Source: Altererythrobacter sp. Root672
GTDB lineage: Bacteria; Pseudomonadota; Alphaproteobacteria; Sphingomonadales; Sphingomonadaceae
Assembly: GCF_001427865.1 (NCBI RefSeq)
Contig: NZ_LMHH01000001.1
Location: 682,001 to 746,000 of the forward strand
Reading direction: 5' to 3'
Length of the DNA stretch: 64,000 nt
In this document: positions 47,611 to 57,510 of the stretch, piece by piece
Numbering within the stretch: the first letter of the stretch is position 1
How the letters are laid out: each line of letters begins with the position of its first letter
Program-made: the position numbers and the translations under genes
The notes under the pieces: model-generated
Seen by the model: the letters and a program-made list of their open reading frames with translations, nothing else
What the model was told of the DNA's origin: nothing
Databases searched by the model: none

Positions 47611-48257
47611 GCGACGCCGTAAGTCGTCTTGACCATGTCGCGGAACAATCGGAGCTGACGCCCCATCAGCGCGCGGTCGTCGAGCGCCTTGGCGAGCACG
47701 ATGGCGCCTTCGACAATGGCGCTGAGGGCATCGGCCAGCGCCAGGCGGTCCAAGGGCGTGACCGGCTGATGCTTGCGGTCGATCGCTTCGAGCCAGGCCA
47801 GGAATCGCTCGCGCCACCGCATGACGGCCTCGCTGTTCAGCCGGCGGACCTCGGCGTCGAACACCTGTTCCTGATAGACCACCGCCGCCACCAGGCATCC
47901 CGGATGGAGCGCGTCCATCTCGTCGACCAGCTCGGCATAGAGGTTGAGGAACAGCAGGAACTGCTGGAGCGGATCGTCCACGAGCTGTTCGGCGCGCGCC
48001 TTGAGGCTGTCGATGACCGCGTCGTCTTCGGCCAGGAAGCGTACGAGCAGCTGGCGCGCGAGGTCGCTCTTGTCGCGGAAGTGATAGAAGAACCCGCTCT
48101 TGGTAATGCCGGTCGCTTCGACCAGTTCGTCGATCGAGGTGCCGGCGAAGCCCTTCTGGATGATCGAGTCATAGGCCGCGTCCAGGATGCGCGCTTTGGT
48201 GCGCTCTCCCTTGCTGGAAGCCGGTGACTGTACTTGTGGTACGGTTTCGAGATTCAT
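47607..48257 (-). CDS. TetR/AcrR family transcriptional regulator
   Basis: The 216-residue repressor has an N-terminal HTH (RTKARILDAAYDSIIQKGFAG, then TSIDELVEATGITKSGFFYHF) and an all-helical ligand domain. ATG 48257 has an AGGGG site 9 bases upstream; ATG 48275 is also in frame. It is divergent from the fatty-acid-hydroxylase-like gene, whose start is preceded by a 7-bp dyad (48379-48398), so it probably represses that gene and itself. Its stop codon overlaps the globin stop on the other strand. The ligand is unknown. Confidence 0.88.
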   Translation of the reverse strand: MNLETVPQVQSPASSKGERTKARILDAAYDSIIQKGFAGTSIDELVEATGITKSGFFYHFRDKSDLARQLLVRFLAEDDAVIDSLKARAEQLVDDPLQQFLLFLNLYAELVDEMDALHPGCLVAAVVYQEQVFDAEVRRLNSEAVMRWRERFLAWLEAIDRKHQPVTPLDRLALADALSAIVEGAIVLAKALDDRALMGRQLRLFRDMVKTTYGVA

Positions 48258-48378
48258 CGCCAACCCCTGCGGCATTCAAAGCCACGCCAACCCGCAGAAA
48301 TCCTATACTCTCGGGGGCAAAATGAAAACCGACCGCGTTGCTCCTATTCGGGTGAGGGGGAGGGGAGTAAACAGGCAC

Positions 48379-48398
48379 CAATTCCATTGGGGGAATTG
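48379..48398. promoter_or_regulatory. Candidate TetR operator dyad
   Basis: CAATTCC and GGAATTG form a perfect 7-bp inverted repeat with a 6-base centre, ending 4 bases before the ATG of the hydroxylase-like gene and inside its ribosome-binding region. It lies in the gap shared with the divergent TetR gene. The operator role is inferred from symmetry and position only. Confidence 0.45.
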
Positions 48399-48402
48399 AA
48401 CG

Positions 48403-49125
48403 ATGCTCGGTACCTATCACCTGATCGCCGCCGCCATGTTCGTAACCTTCATCGCACTCGACATGATCGGGCGAGCGCGCAGCTTCCCGGACGTGCCTTA
48501 CTGGCGGGCCAAAGGCATCTTCTTCACCCTGGCCTACTTCGCGGTGGCGACATACTCGCCGCTGCTGTGGGATACCTTCCTCGGCCAGTACCAGCTCCTG
48601 AATGGATCGGCCTGGCCCTTCGCCGTGCAAGTGGCGGTCGGGTTCCTGTTCTACGAGTTCCTGATCTACGCCTGGCATCGCACGATGCACAACGTTCAGC
48701 CGTTGTGGCGCTGGCTCCACCAGATGCACCATAGCGCCGAGCGCGTGGACATCTGGGGCGCGTTCTTCTTCCACCCGTTCGACATGATCGGCTGGGCCCT
48801 GCTCGGTAGCTTCGCGCTGGTGCTCGGTATCGGTTTGTCACCGGAAGCCACGCTGGTGGTGGTGGTCGCAGCGACCTTCTGCACCATGTTCCAGCACACC
48901 AACGTCCGCACCCCGCGCTGGATCGGGTACTTCGTCACCCGGCCGGAGAGCCACTCGGTCCACCACCAGCGCGGAGTGCACGCCTACAACTACGGAGACA
49001 TCCCGATCTTCGACATCCTGTTCGGCACCTTCCGCAACCCGCGCGAATGGCAGGAAGAGGCGGGCTTCTTCGACGGTTCCTCGCGCAAGATGGGCGCGAT
49101 GCTGGTGGGCAAGGAGATCGCCTGA
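48403..49125 (+). CDS. Fatty acid hydroxylase / sterol desaturase superfamily membrane enzyme
   Basis: This 240-residue membrane protein holds the histidine boxes of the di-iron family: WHRTMH, HQMHHS and HSVHHQRGVHAYNYGD, with a further His in FQHTN. Membrane helices flank them. Family members hydroxylate or desaturate fatty acids, sterols or carotenoids; the substrate cannot be told here. A TetR regulator is divergently transcribed, pointing to induction by a lipid or similar compound. The ribosome-binding site is GGGGG, 10 bases before ATG 48403. Confidence 0.85.
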   Translation: MLGTYHLIAAAMFVTFIALDMIGRARSFPDVPYWRAKGIFFTLAYFAVATYSPLLWDTFLGQYQLLNGSAWPFAVQVAVGFLFYEFLIYAWHRTMHNVQPLWRWLHQMHHSAERVDIWGAFFFHPFDMIGWALLGSFALVLGIGLSPEATLVVVVAATFCTMFQHTNVRTPRWIGYFVTRPESHSVHHQRGVHAYNYGDIPIFDILFGTFRNPREWQEEAGFFDGSSRKMGAMLVGKEIA

Positions 49126-49126
49126 G

Positions 49127-50302
49127 CTAGCGGCGCGGGCGCAGGTTCTCGCGATTGAGCTGGTCGATCCGGGTCACGCCCATCAGCTTCATGTCGCGGA
49201 CGATCTCGGCTTCGAGCAGGCCGAGCGCGCGTTCGACGCCCGCCTGGCCCGCTGCCGCAAGCGCGTAGAGGTAGAGGCGACCACCCGACACCGCCGTCGC
49301 ACCTAGGCTCAGCGCCTTGAGAACGTGGCTACCGCGCCGGACGCCGCCGTCGAGGATGACCTCCATCCTGTCGCCAACAGCGTCGACGATTTCGGCAAGC
49401 TGATCGAACGGCGCGCGGCTACCGTCGAGTTGGCGGCCGCCGTGGTTCGAGATCATGATCGCGTCGACGCCCATGTTCGCCGCTCGACGAGCGTCGGCGA
49501 CCGACATTACGCCCTTGAGGCAGAACTTCCCGCCCCACTCGTCGCGCAGCTTCTCGGCCGCCGCCCAGTCCATCGTCTGGTCGAGCATCGAGTTGAAATA
49601 CTCCGCGACCGATAGCGCGAAGTTGCTGCCTTCCTTCACGTGGTCCTTGAGATTGGAGAGTTCGAACTTCTCGCGGAACAGATAGTCGAGTGTCCAGCGC
49701 GGCTTGGCCGCATAGGACAAGGCACTCGCGGCGGTGATGCGCGGAGGGCTGGTGAAGCCGGTGCGCAGGCAGCGCTCGCGATTGCCGCCGACGATCGTGT
49801 CGACCGTAAGCGTGATCGCGTCGAACTTGGCCGCGCGCGCCTTCTCCAGCAGAGCCGCGTTCAGCCCCTTGTCCTTGTGGTAGTAATACTGGAGCATCTT
49901 GGGGCCGGTGTAGTTGGCCCCGATCTCCCCGATGCCGACGCTGGCGAGGCTCGAGATGCCGAACCACAGCCCGAACTTCTCCGCCGCCGCGGCTACCGCC
50001 CGCTCACCCTGCCAGTGAAACAGACGCTGGAGCGCGGTGGGGGAGAGCATTAGCGGCAGGCGCGAGGTCTTGCCGAGCACGGTCACCGAAGGATCGACCT
50101 GCTCCACCCCGGCAAGGACGTTGGGCACCAGGTCCACGTCTTCGAATGCGGCGGTGTTGCGGTCCTTGGTCCGCTCGTCGTCGGCGGCCCCGTCGATGTA
50201 GTGGAACACCGGGAAGGGCAGTCTGCGCTTCGCCAGGGTGCGGAAATCGTCGATCTTGTGGCAGTCCGACAGGCGGCGGACCCCGTAGCGCAAATCACTC
50301 AT
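49127..50302 (-). CDS. lldD: FMN-dependent alpha-hydroxy-acid (L-lactate) dehydrogenase
   Basis: This 391-residue flavoprotein matches the LldD group, which oxidises L-lactate to pyruvate and passes electrons to the quinone pool. N-terminal RRLPFPVFHYIDGAADDE, SPTALQRLFHWQGE, TLTVDTIVGGNRERCLRTG and the active-site SNHGGRQLDGSRAP (catalytic His and Arg), followed by ILDGGVRRGSHVLKAL, are all typical. ATG 50302 was chosen over 50347, which would extend into the BlaI promoter region. The stop lies 2 bases from the hydroxylase-like gene's stop on the other strand. Confidence 0.88.
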   Translation of the reverse strand: MSDLRYGVRRLSDCHKIDDFRTLAKRRLPFPVFHYIDGAADDERTKDRNTAAFEDVDLVPNVLAGVEQVDPSVTVLGKTSRLPLMLSPTALQRLFHWQGERAVAAAAEKFGLWFGISSLASVGIGEIGANYTGPKMLQYYYHKDKGLNAALLEKARAAKFDAITLTVDTIVGGNRERCLRTGFTSPPRITAASALSYAAKPRWTLDYLFREKFELSNLKDHVKEGSNFALSVAEYFNSMLDQTMDWAAAEKLRDEWGGKFCLKGVMSVADARRAANMGVDAIMISNHGGRQLDGSRAPFDQLAEIVDAVGDRMEVILDGGVRRGSHVLKALSLGATAVSGGRLYLYALAAAGQAGVERALGLLEAEIVRDMKLMGVTRIDQLNRENLRPRR

Positions 50303-50360
50303 GGGCGCGGACCCTAGCGTCCGCCGCTTTCCTTTCAAGTTGTTCATCTACGCTTCATGT

Positions 50361-50389
50361 TTACAGACGTAGTCGATGCGTCTACAAAG
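50361..50389. promoter_or_regulatory. Candidate BlaI-type operator dyad
   Basis: TTTACAGACG (50361-50370) and CGTCTACAAA (50380-50389) match as an inverted repeat at 8 of 10 positions, around a 9-base centre. It lies 26 bases before the BlaI-like gene. BlaI/MecI operators are TACA/TGTA-type dyads in the promoters of their own operons, which this resembles. The role is inferred. Confidence 0.55.
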
Positions 50390-50414
50390 GTGATCGTTCA
50401 ACAGGGAGAGCGAT

Positions 50415-50804
50415 GTGACCGAAGCCAGTGAACCAACTGCCGAACGGATCAGCGACGCCGAACACGCGGTGATGGAAGCGTTGTGGGAAAAGAGCCCGCA
50501 GACCGCCGTCGAAGTGTGCGATTCCGTTTGCGAACAGCGCGGTTGGACAATGCCCACGGTTAAGACGCTGCTGTCGCGGCTGGTCGTCAAGGGCGCCGTC
50601 GCCACCGAGCCTGATGGCCGCCGGTTCCTCTACACTCCATTGATAGAACGCGCCGAATATGTCGGCGGTGAATCGCGCCGCCTGGTGGATCGCCTGTTCG
50701 GCGGCCGCGCGGCGCCGCTGTTTGCGCAACTGGCGGAAGCCGAAGCGCTGTCCGATGACGATATCAACGAGATCGAGCGACTCCTGAAGGAGATGCGGAA
50801 ATGA
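50415..50804 (+). CDS. BlaI/MecI/CopY family repressor
   Basis: The 129-residue regulator has the winged-helix pattern of BlaI: ISDAEHAVMEALWEKSPQTA, then TMPTVKTLLSRLVVKGAVATE, a GRRFLYTPLI wing and a C-terminal dimer helix (RLFGGRAAPLFAQLAE). The start is GTG after GGGAGAG. Its last four bases overlap the M56 peptidase start. In studied pairs the M56 partner cleaves this repressor to derepress the operon. A dyad lies upstream at 50361-50389. Confidence 0.92.
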   Translation: MTEASEPTAERISDAEHAVMEALWEKSPQTAVEVCDSVCEQRGWTMPTVKTLLSRLVVKGAVATEPDGRRFLYTPLIERAEYVGGESRRLVDRLFGGRAAPLFAQLAEAEALSDDDINEIERLLKEMRK

Positions 50805-52414
50805 GTGGCTGGTTGATCGACACCCTCATCTACACTGGGCTCCTGATAGCCCTGGTGCTCGTCTTGCGGCGTCCGGTGGGACGGACGTTCGGGCCGCAGC
50901 TCGCCTATTGCCTGTGGGCCTTGCCATTCCTGCGGCTGCTTCTCCCACCGATCGTGCTGCCCGCCAGCTTCCGGCCCGAGGTCGAGGCAGTGCCCGTTCC
51001 CGCCGCCGACGTGCAGTGGGTCGACTACGTGCAGTCGGTCGAGGTCGTGACCCTGCCAGCGCCTGTCACCGAGGTTGTGCCATCCGCGCCGGTTGCGGTG
51101 GTGTGGGAATGGCCGACGCTTGGCGAAGCCGTCCTGGCGGTCTGGCTCGGCGGAGCGCTCGCTTTCCTCGCCTGGCGGATCGTGATGTACCGCAAGATGC
51201 GGCGCGAGGTGCTGGCGGATGCGCGTCCAGTGGGTGAGATCGGCAAGATCAGGCTCATCGAAACGCCGATGATCACGGCTCCGGTTGCATTCGGTGTGCT
51301 CGACAAGGTTATCGCGCTTCCGCCGTTGTTCATGGCCCAGCCTGACCTGCCGGCCCGCGACCTGGCGATCGAGCACGAGCTTTCGCACCATCGCGCCAAT
51401 GACCTCCTGGCCAATTTCGCGGCCCAGGCGTTGCTGGCGATGCACTGGTTCAACCCGCTTGCCTGGCTTGGCTGGCGTGCGATGCGCCGCGATCAAGAAG
51501 CGGCTTGCGATGCCCGTGTACTCAACGGCCGTGGTCGCGAAGAACGTGTGCTCTATGCCGCGCTCATTGCCGACATCGCCGCCGGACCGAGGCTGGCGCT
51601 GGCCGCGCCGATGGCCTGCCCGGTACTTGGCGAACGGTCGATCGTTCACCGGCTGCGGAGCCTCTCGATGGGCGATATCAGCGAGCGGCGGCGTTGGCTT
51701 GGGCGCGGGTTGATCGCGACCAGCGCACTTGCTCTGCCGCTGACTGCCTCGTTCAGCTACGCCGCCGGTGCGCAAGAACCTGAGGCGCCTGTTCCGCCTG
51801 AGGCTCCCGCGGCCGTCGAACCACCCGTTCCACCTGAAGCGCCGGTCGCGCCAGACGCCCCCCTACCGCCTGAAGCACCGCAAGCTGGTCAGGCGCAAGT
51901 CCAGCACTTTGAGCTTCGCCGCGAGGGCCCCGACGGTACGCCCCAGGTGCAACAGTTCACCTTGCGCCGCGGGCCAGGCCCCCAGGGTAACCTACCCGAC
52001 ATGCCGCAGATGCCGCGCGCGGAATTCCACGCCTGGGGCAACCCGACCGATCCTGACTTCGGCGCCAAGATGGAAGCCTGGGGCAAGGAAATGGAAAAGT
52101 GGGGCGAGGAATGGGGCGAGAAGTACGCCGAGCAGATGGAGAAGCAGGCAGAGCAATGGGCTGAAGCCGGCCGCCGCGCCGAGCCTGAAGTCGTCGAGAG
52201 CTGCAATCCTAACGAACGCCGCCGGACCACAACTTCGGATGGTCGGCAGCGGATCGTAATCTGCGAGCGCGATTACCAGGTGGCTGCTGCATCAGGCCTG
52301 CGCCAGGCGCGTGCGTCGATCGCCCGGAACCCACAGATCAGCGAAGAGGTGCGGCGCGAAGTGCTGGAGGATCTCGACGACGAGATCCGTCGCATCGAAA
52401 GCGGGCGGGAGTAA
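50801..52414 (+). CDS. BlaR1-like M56 membrane metallopeptidase with Pro-rich tail
   Basis: This 537-residue protein has N-terminal helices (LIDTLIYTGLLIALVLVL, QLAYCLWALPFLRLLLPP) and a zinc site HELSH (His192, Glu193, His196), followed by RDQEAACDARVL, the M56 third-ligand region. After a further helix (LIATSALALPLTASF) comes a Pro-rich stretch with PPEAP repeats. A Trp/Glu/Lys-rich segment (WGKEMEKWGEEWGEK) and a Cys-containing end (RIVICERDYQ) close the protein. BlaR1's penicillin-binding sensor domain is absent, so it does not sense beta-lactams in the known way; the tail may be a different sensor. It is coupled to BlaI (ATGA) and followed by a strong hairpin. Confidence 0.87.
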   Translation: MSGWLIDTLIYTGLLIALVLVLRRPVGRTFGPQLAYCLWALPFLRLLLPPIVLPASFRPEVEAVPVPAADVQWVDYVQSVEVVTLPAPVTEVVPSAPVAVVWEWPTLGEAVLAVWLGGALAFLAWRIVMYRKMRREVLADARPVGEIGKIRLIETPMITAPVAFGVLDKVIALPPLFMAQPDLPARDLAIEHELSHHRANDLLANFAAQALLAMHWFNPLAWLGWRAMRRDQEAACDARVLNGRGREERVLYAALIADIAAGPRLALAAPMACPVLGERSIVHRLRSLSMGDISERRRWLGRGLIATSALALPLTASFSYAAGAQEPEAPVPPEAPAAVEPPVPPEAPVAPDAPLPPEAPQAGQAQVQHFELRREGPDGTPQVQQFTLRRGPGPQGNLPDMPQMPRAEFHAWGNPTDPDFGAKMEAWGKEMEKWGEEWGEKYAEQMEKQAEQWAEAGRRAEPEVVESCNPNERRRTTTSDGRQRIVICERDYQVAAASGLRQARASIARNPQISEEVRREVLEDLDDEIRRIESGRE

Positions 52415-52425
52415 TCCTGCCCTCG

Positions 52426-52474
52426 GCTTGAGCCGGGATCGTCGGGCTGCTCCCTGCGCGATCCCGGCTCAAGC
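52426..52474. terminator. Bidirectional hairpin terminator
   Basis: GCTTGAGCCGGGATCG (52426-52441) and CGATCCCGGCTCAAGC (52459-52474) are exact 16-bp reverse complements around a 17-base loop. TTTCTTCT follows on the plus strand. It lies between the convergent M56 and YpfJ-like genes and probably ends both transcripts. The sequence also resembles a dispersed sphingomonad palindrome. Confidence 0.8.
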
Positions 52475-52482
52475 GTTTCTTC

Positions 52483-53358
52483 TCAAGTCCGTTGCATGAT
52501 CTTGTCGCACTGGACGTCGTCGCCGGATTCCAGTCCCAGACGCAACGCCTGCATTCGCTGCGCGCTGCTGCCGTGAGTGAAGTTCTCCGGGGACACTCTC
52601 TGCCCCGCACCACGCATCAGCGCGTCGTCACCGATGGCGCTGGCCGCGGTCATCCCTTCCTCGAAATCGCCGGGATCGATCGCGTTGCGGTTCTTGCCGG
52701 CCCAGGCGCCCGCGTAACAGTCGGCCTGTAGTTCCATGAGGACCTGTAGCTGGTTCGCCGCACCGGGGTTCTGCTGCTGAGCGCTGCGGACCTGGTTCGC
52801 GATCCCGGTCAGAGCCTGGATGTGATGGCCGTATTCGTGCGCGATCACGTAGTAGCGCGCGAAGTCGCCCGCAGCGCCGAGTTCGCGGTCGAGCTGATCA
52901 TAGAAGCTGGTGTCGATGTAGATCGTCTGATCTGCAGGACAGTAGAACGGCCCCATCGCACTCGAAGCTTGACCGCAGCCGGTGCTCTCCACGCCACCCG
53001 AAAGAAACTCCAGCGTCGGCTGCTGGAACTCGATGCCCGCTTGCTGAAAAGCCGGCTCCCAAGTCTGGTTGAGCGAGGCGAGTGCGTTGCACGCCTCCGT
53101 CGCGTAGGCACTGTCATCGCAGATCTCGGCCGCTGTCTCACCGCCGGGTTGCTGTTGTTGCTGCGGCGATTGGGTCTGCTGCAGATCGTCCATCGTGCCG
53201 AGCATCTGACCGGGATCGACGCCGAACACCACGGCCGCGATCAATGCAATTACGATGGCGCCGCAGCCGAGCCGCCCTCCGCCGCCACCGGGGAAACCGC
53301 CACCGCCTCCGCCGCGACGAACGTTGATGCTGTCAGGATTGAATGGATTGAGCCTCAT
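52483..53358 (-). CDS. YpfJ-family neutral zinc metallopeptidase
   Basis: This 291-residue membrane-anchored protein begins RLNPFNPDSINVRRGGGGGG and has one helix (LGCGAIVIALIAAVVFGV), then a periplasmic domain. AHEYGHHIQALTG carries the HExxH zinc site and MELQADCYAGAWAG the third ligand (Glu), with CPADQTIYIDTSFYDQL in front. These are hallmarks of the YpfJ/KPN_02809 family, whose substrate is unknown. A Gln-rich linker (QQQQQ) follows the helix. ATG 53358 starts the family N-terminus. It is divergent from bdhA across 94 bases. Confidence 0.9.
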   Translation of the reverse strand: MRLNPFNPDSINVRRGGGGGGFPGGGGGRLGCGAIVIALIAAVVFGVDPGQMLGTMDDLQQTQSPQQQQQPGGETAAEICDDSAYATEACNALASLNQTWEPAFQQAGIEFQQPTLEFLSGGVESTGCGQASSAMGPFYCPADQTIYIDTSFYDQLDRELGAAGDFARYYVIAHEYGHHIQALTGIANQVRSAQQQNPGAANQLQVLMELQADCYAGAWAGKNRNAIDPGDFEEGMTAASAIGDDALMRGAGQRVSPENFTHGSSAQRMQALRLGLESGDDVQCDKIMQRT

Positions 53359-53452
53359 CCGGCCTCCCTGCTGCACGTGCGAAATAAGGCTGGACCTGCC
53401 TCGCTGTTCGCGCTTTGACTGTCCTTCAACTGGCAATCACAGGGAAGCCCAT

Positions 53453-54208
53453 ATGTTCCTGCAGGGCAAGCGTGCACTCGTTACCGGATCGACCTCGGGC
53501 ATCGGCCTCGCGATCGCTCGATCGTTGTCTGAAGCCGGGGCGAAGGTCGTGCTCAACGGCTTCGGCGCGGCAGAGGAAATCGACCGGCTCTGTGGCGAAC
53601 TGGGCGCTCTTTACGTTGCCGCCGACCTCACGACCACAGCAGGCGTGACCGAATTGATGGAAGGCGCCGGGCCGGTCGACATCCTCGTCAACAACGCCGG
53701 AATGCAGCACGTCGCGCCGGTCGAGGATTTCCCGCCCGAAAAGTGGGATGCGATCATCGCCCTCAACCTTTCGGCCGCTTTCCACACCTCGCGCCTCGCC
53801 GTGCCGCACATGAAGGAGCAGGGCTGGGGGCGGATCATCTCCACCGCCAGCGCCCACTCGCTTGCGGCGAGCCCGTTCAAGAGCGCTTACGTCGCGGCCA
53901 AGCACGGCATTGCCGGATTGACCAAGGTTCTCGCCCTGGAACTGGCCGAACACGGCGTTACCGCCAATTGCATCAGCCCGGGCTACGTCTGGACGCCGCT
54001 GGTCGAAAACCAGATCCCCGATACGATGGCCGCGCGCGGCATGACGCGGGAGCAGGTGCTGAACGATGTGCTGCTGGCCAAGCAGCCGACCCGGAAGTTC
54101 GTTCAGCCCGAGGAAGTGGCCGCGCTCGCAGTGTTTCTGTGCCGCAACGAGGCGCAGAACATCAACGGCGCGAACTACACGATCGATGGCGGATGGACGG
54201 CGGAATAG
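53453..54208 (+). CDS. bdhA: 3-hydroxybutyrate dehydrogenase
   Basis: This 251-residue SDR interconverts 3-hydroxybutyrate and acetoacetate with NAD. It has VTGSTSGIGLAIA, NNAGMQHVAPVEDFP (a family-specific stretch), the catalytic STASAHSL and SAYVAAKHG, CISPGYVWTPLVENQIP (also specific) and NGANYTIDGGWTAE. ATG 53453 follows AGGGA. The enzyme is often tied to polyhydroxybutyrate turnover; no pha genes are adjacent. Confidence 0.92.
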   Translation: MFLQGKRALVTGSTSGIGLAIARSLSEAGAKVVLNGFGAAEEIDRLCGELGALYVAADLTTTAGVTELMEGAGPVDILVNNAGMQHVAPVEDFPPEKWDAIIALNLSAAFHTSRLAVPHMKEQGWGRIISTASAHSLAASPFKSAYVAAKHGIAGLTKVLALELAEHGVTANCISPGYVWTPLVENQIPDTMAARGMTREQVLNDVLLAKQPTRKFVQPEEVAALAVFLCRNEAQNINGANYTIDGGWTAE

Positions 54209-54232
54209 GGCGCGCACGATCGTTCGGATTGA

Positions 54233-55762
<1,530 letters not shown>

Positions 55763-55765
55763 GCC

Positions 55766-56947
55766 ATGACACCCGCCGCACGAGTTCAGGCGGCGATCGG
55801 GCTGCTCGACCAGATCATTACCGCCGCGCGTGCCAAGGGCGCGCCGGCAGACCGGATCCTGGCGGACTGGTTCCGCATCAGCCGGTTCGCCGGATCAAAG
55901 GACCGGCGGGCGATCCGCGAACTGGTCTATGCCGCGATCCGGGCTTGCGGGCCGATCCCTCAGTCGGGGCGGGCAGCCATGCTGACCCTCGCCGAAGCCG
56001 ATCCTGCGCTGCTGCAGCAATTCGATGGCTCGGGCTATGGTCCTCCTCTCGTAGAGGAAGGGGAAGTCGCGGCCGAACGCGGTATCGCGCCTGCCTGGCT
56101 CGCAGCGCGACTGGCGGCGTCGGATATCGCCGGAGCCGAAGCGGAGGCGCTGCTCGCGCGCGCTCCGCTGGACATCCGTATCAACGCGCTCAAGGCCGAT
56201 CGGGCCTCGCTGGAGCTGCCTGAGCAGGGCGAGCTCCTGCCGACCGCGCAGGGTTTGCGGTTACCGTTCGGCACCCAAGTCGAACAATGGCCTGAGTATC
56301 GCGAAGGCCTGATCGAAGTGCAGGACTGCGGGAGCCAGCTCGCATGCGAGGCGGTCATGGCCCAGCCGGGCGAGACCGTGATCGACTTGTGCGCCGGCGC
56401 CGGCGGCAAGACGCTAGCCCTCGCTGCCGCGATGCGCGGCGAAGGCACGCTGATCGCGGCGGACGTCGACCGGGGACGCCTGTCGCGGCTCGGGCCGCGC
56501 GCGGAGCGGGCGGGGGCCTTGGTCAGCCAGACAGTGCTGCTCAACCCCGGTCGCGAGGTGGAGATGCTGTCGGACTGGCATGGCAAGGCCGATGTGGTCC
56601 TGATCGATGCGCCGTGTTCCGGCACCGGCACATGGCGGCGTAATCCCGAAGCGCGTTGGCGACTCGATGAGAGCAGTCTCGCACGCTTGGTGACGCTGCA
56701 GCGCCAGATTCTCGGTGTCGCGTCCGGCCTCGTGCGGCCTGGCGGTAGGCTGATCTACGTCACCTGCTCGCTGCTCGACGAGGAAGGGGCGGGACAGATC
56801 GAAAACTTCCTTGGCACGCATGGAGAATGGAATGCCGATCCACTCTCGCTATCACTGGGTGCATCGCGGGGGCCGGGAATCCGGCTCACACCGCACCAGG
56901 ACGGGACGGACGGATTTTTCATCGCACGTCTAGGAAAGAGATGTTAG
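55766..56947 (+). CDS. RsmB/NOP-family RNA (cytosine-5)-methyltransferase
   Basis: This 393-residue protein has an N-terminal NusB-like helical domain (RVQAAIGLLDQIITAA; FAGSKDRRAIRELVYAA) and a SAM-binding catalytic domain with DLCAGAGGKTLALAAAM, IAADVDRGRLSRL, DAPCSGTGTWRRNP and VTCSLLDEE. The two cysteines are those used for cytosine-5 methylation. It probably modifies 16S rRNA, but which position cannot be said. It sits directly behind guaB. Confidence 0.9.
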   Translation: MTPAARVQAAIGLLDQIITAARAKGAPADRILADWFRISRFAGSKDRRAIRELVYAAIRACGPIPQSGRAAMLTLAEADPALLQQFDGSGYGPPLVEEGEVAAERGIAPAWLAARLAASDIAGAEAEALLARAPLDIRINALKADRASLELPEQGELLPTAQGLRLPFGTQVEQWPEYREGLIEVQDCGSQLACEAVMAQPGETVIDLCAGAGGKTLALAAAMRGEGTLIAADVDRGRLSRLGPRAERAGALVSQTVLLNPGREVEMLSDWHGKADVVLIDAPCSGTGTWRRNPEARWRLDESSLARLVTLQRQILGVASGLVRPGGRLIYVTCSLLDEEGAGQIENFLGTHGEWNADPLSLSLGASRGPGIRLTPHQDGTDGFFIARLGKRC

Positions 56948-57006
56948 CTATTGCGTTTATGGCTGACGGACCCTCTCCTCGCCGACCCGCGCTCAAGGAG
57001 TTTGTG

Positions 57007-57510
57007 ATGCGCTATACCCCTGTCGCTGCTGCCCTTTCTTTGCTGGTCATGGTTACGGCCAGTGTGAGTTACGGGGCCGGGCGAGAGGCGGACCCTCGTG
57101 CCGCCGCGCTGATTGCCGAAGGCCGGAGTGAGCTGGCATCGGGTCAAGTGCAGTCGGCGATCGACAGCTTTGAAGCGGCCCTGGCAATCGATCCGGGCTA
57201 CACTCCAATCTACATCGACCTCGCCGATGCGGCTCGCAAGGACGGCCTTCAGGGCAAGGCGATCCACTACTACCGCGAGGCGCTGAAGCGCGAGCCGGAA
57301 AACCTTGCCGCCATCTCGGGCGAGGGCGAAGCGCTGCTTGAAAAGGGCGCGGTCGAGAAGGCCCGTCGCAACCTTGCGCGGCTTGAGTCGATGTGTGGTG
57401 GTGAATGCAACGAAGCCCGGGAGCTCTCGGCAGCGATCCAGCGCGGACCGCAGCCGCAAGTGCTCACGGCCGAGGCGGTGACGCCTGAGACCGTGGTCAC
57501 CAAGAACTAA
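57007..57510 (+). CDS. Secreted TPR-repeat protein
   Basis: From ATG 57007, which has an AAGGAG site 7 bases upstream, the product is 167 residues with a signal peptide (PVAAALSLLVMVTASVSYG, cleavage near residue 24). Two to three TPR units follow (ALIAEGRSELASGQVQSAID; GYTPIYIDLADAARKDGLQG; LAAISGEGEALLEKGAVEKA). A Cys pair near the end (SMCGGEC) could form a disulphide or bind a metal. TPRs mediate protein contacts; the partner is unknown. Its stop directly abuts the rppH stop on the other strand. Confidence 0.78.
   Translation: MRYTPVAAALSLLVMVTASVSYGAGREADPRAAALIAEGRSELASGQVQSAIDSFEAALAIDPGYTPIYIDLADAARKDGLQGKAIHYYREALKREPENLAAISGEGEALLEKGAVEKARRNLARLESMCGGECNEARELSAAIQRGPQPQVLTAEAVTPETVVTKN

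Noticed and set aside
41296-52414. BlaI/M56 pair as the regulator of the B3 beta-lactamase
   Set aside because: The genes lie 8 kb apart, the M56 protein lacks a penicillin-binding domain, and no BlaI-like dyad was noticed upstream of the SDR-MBL operon.
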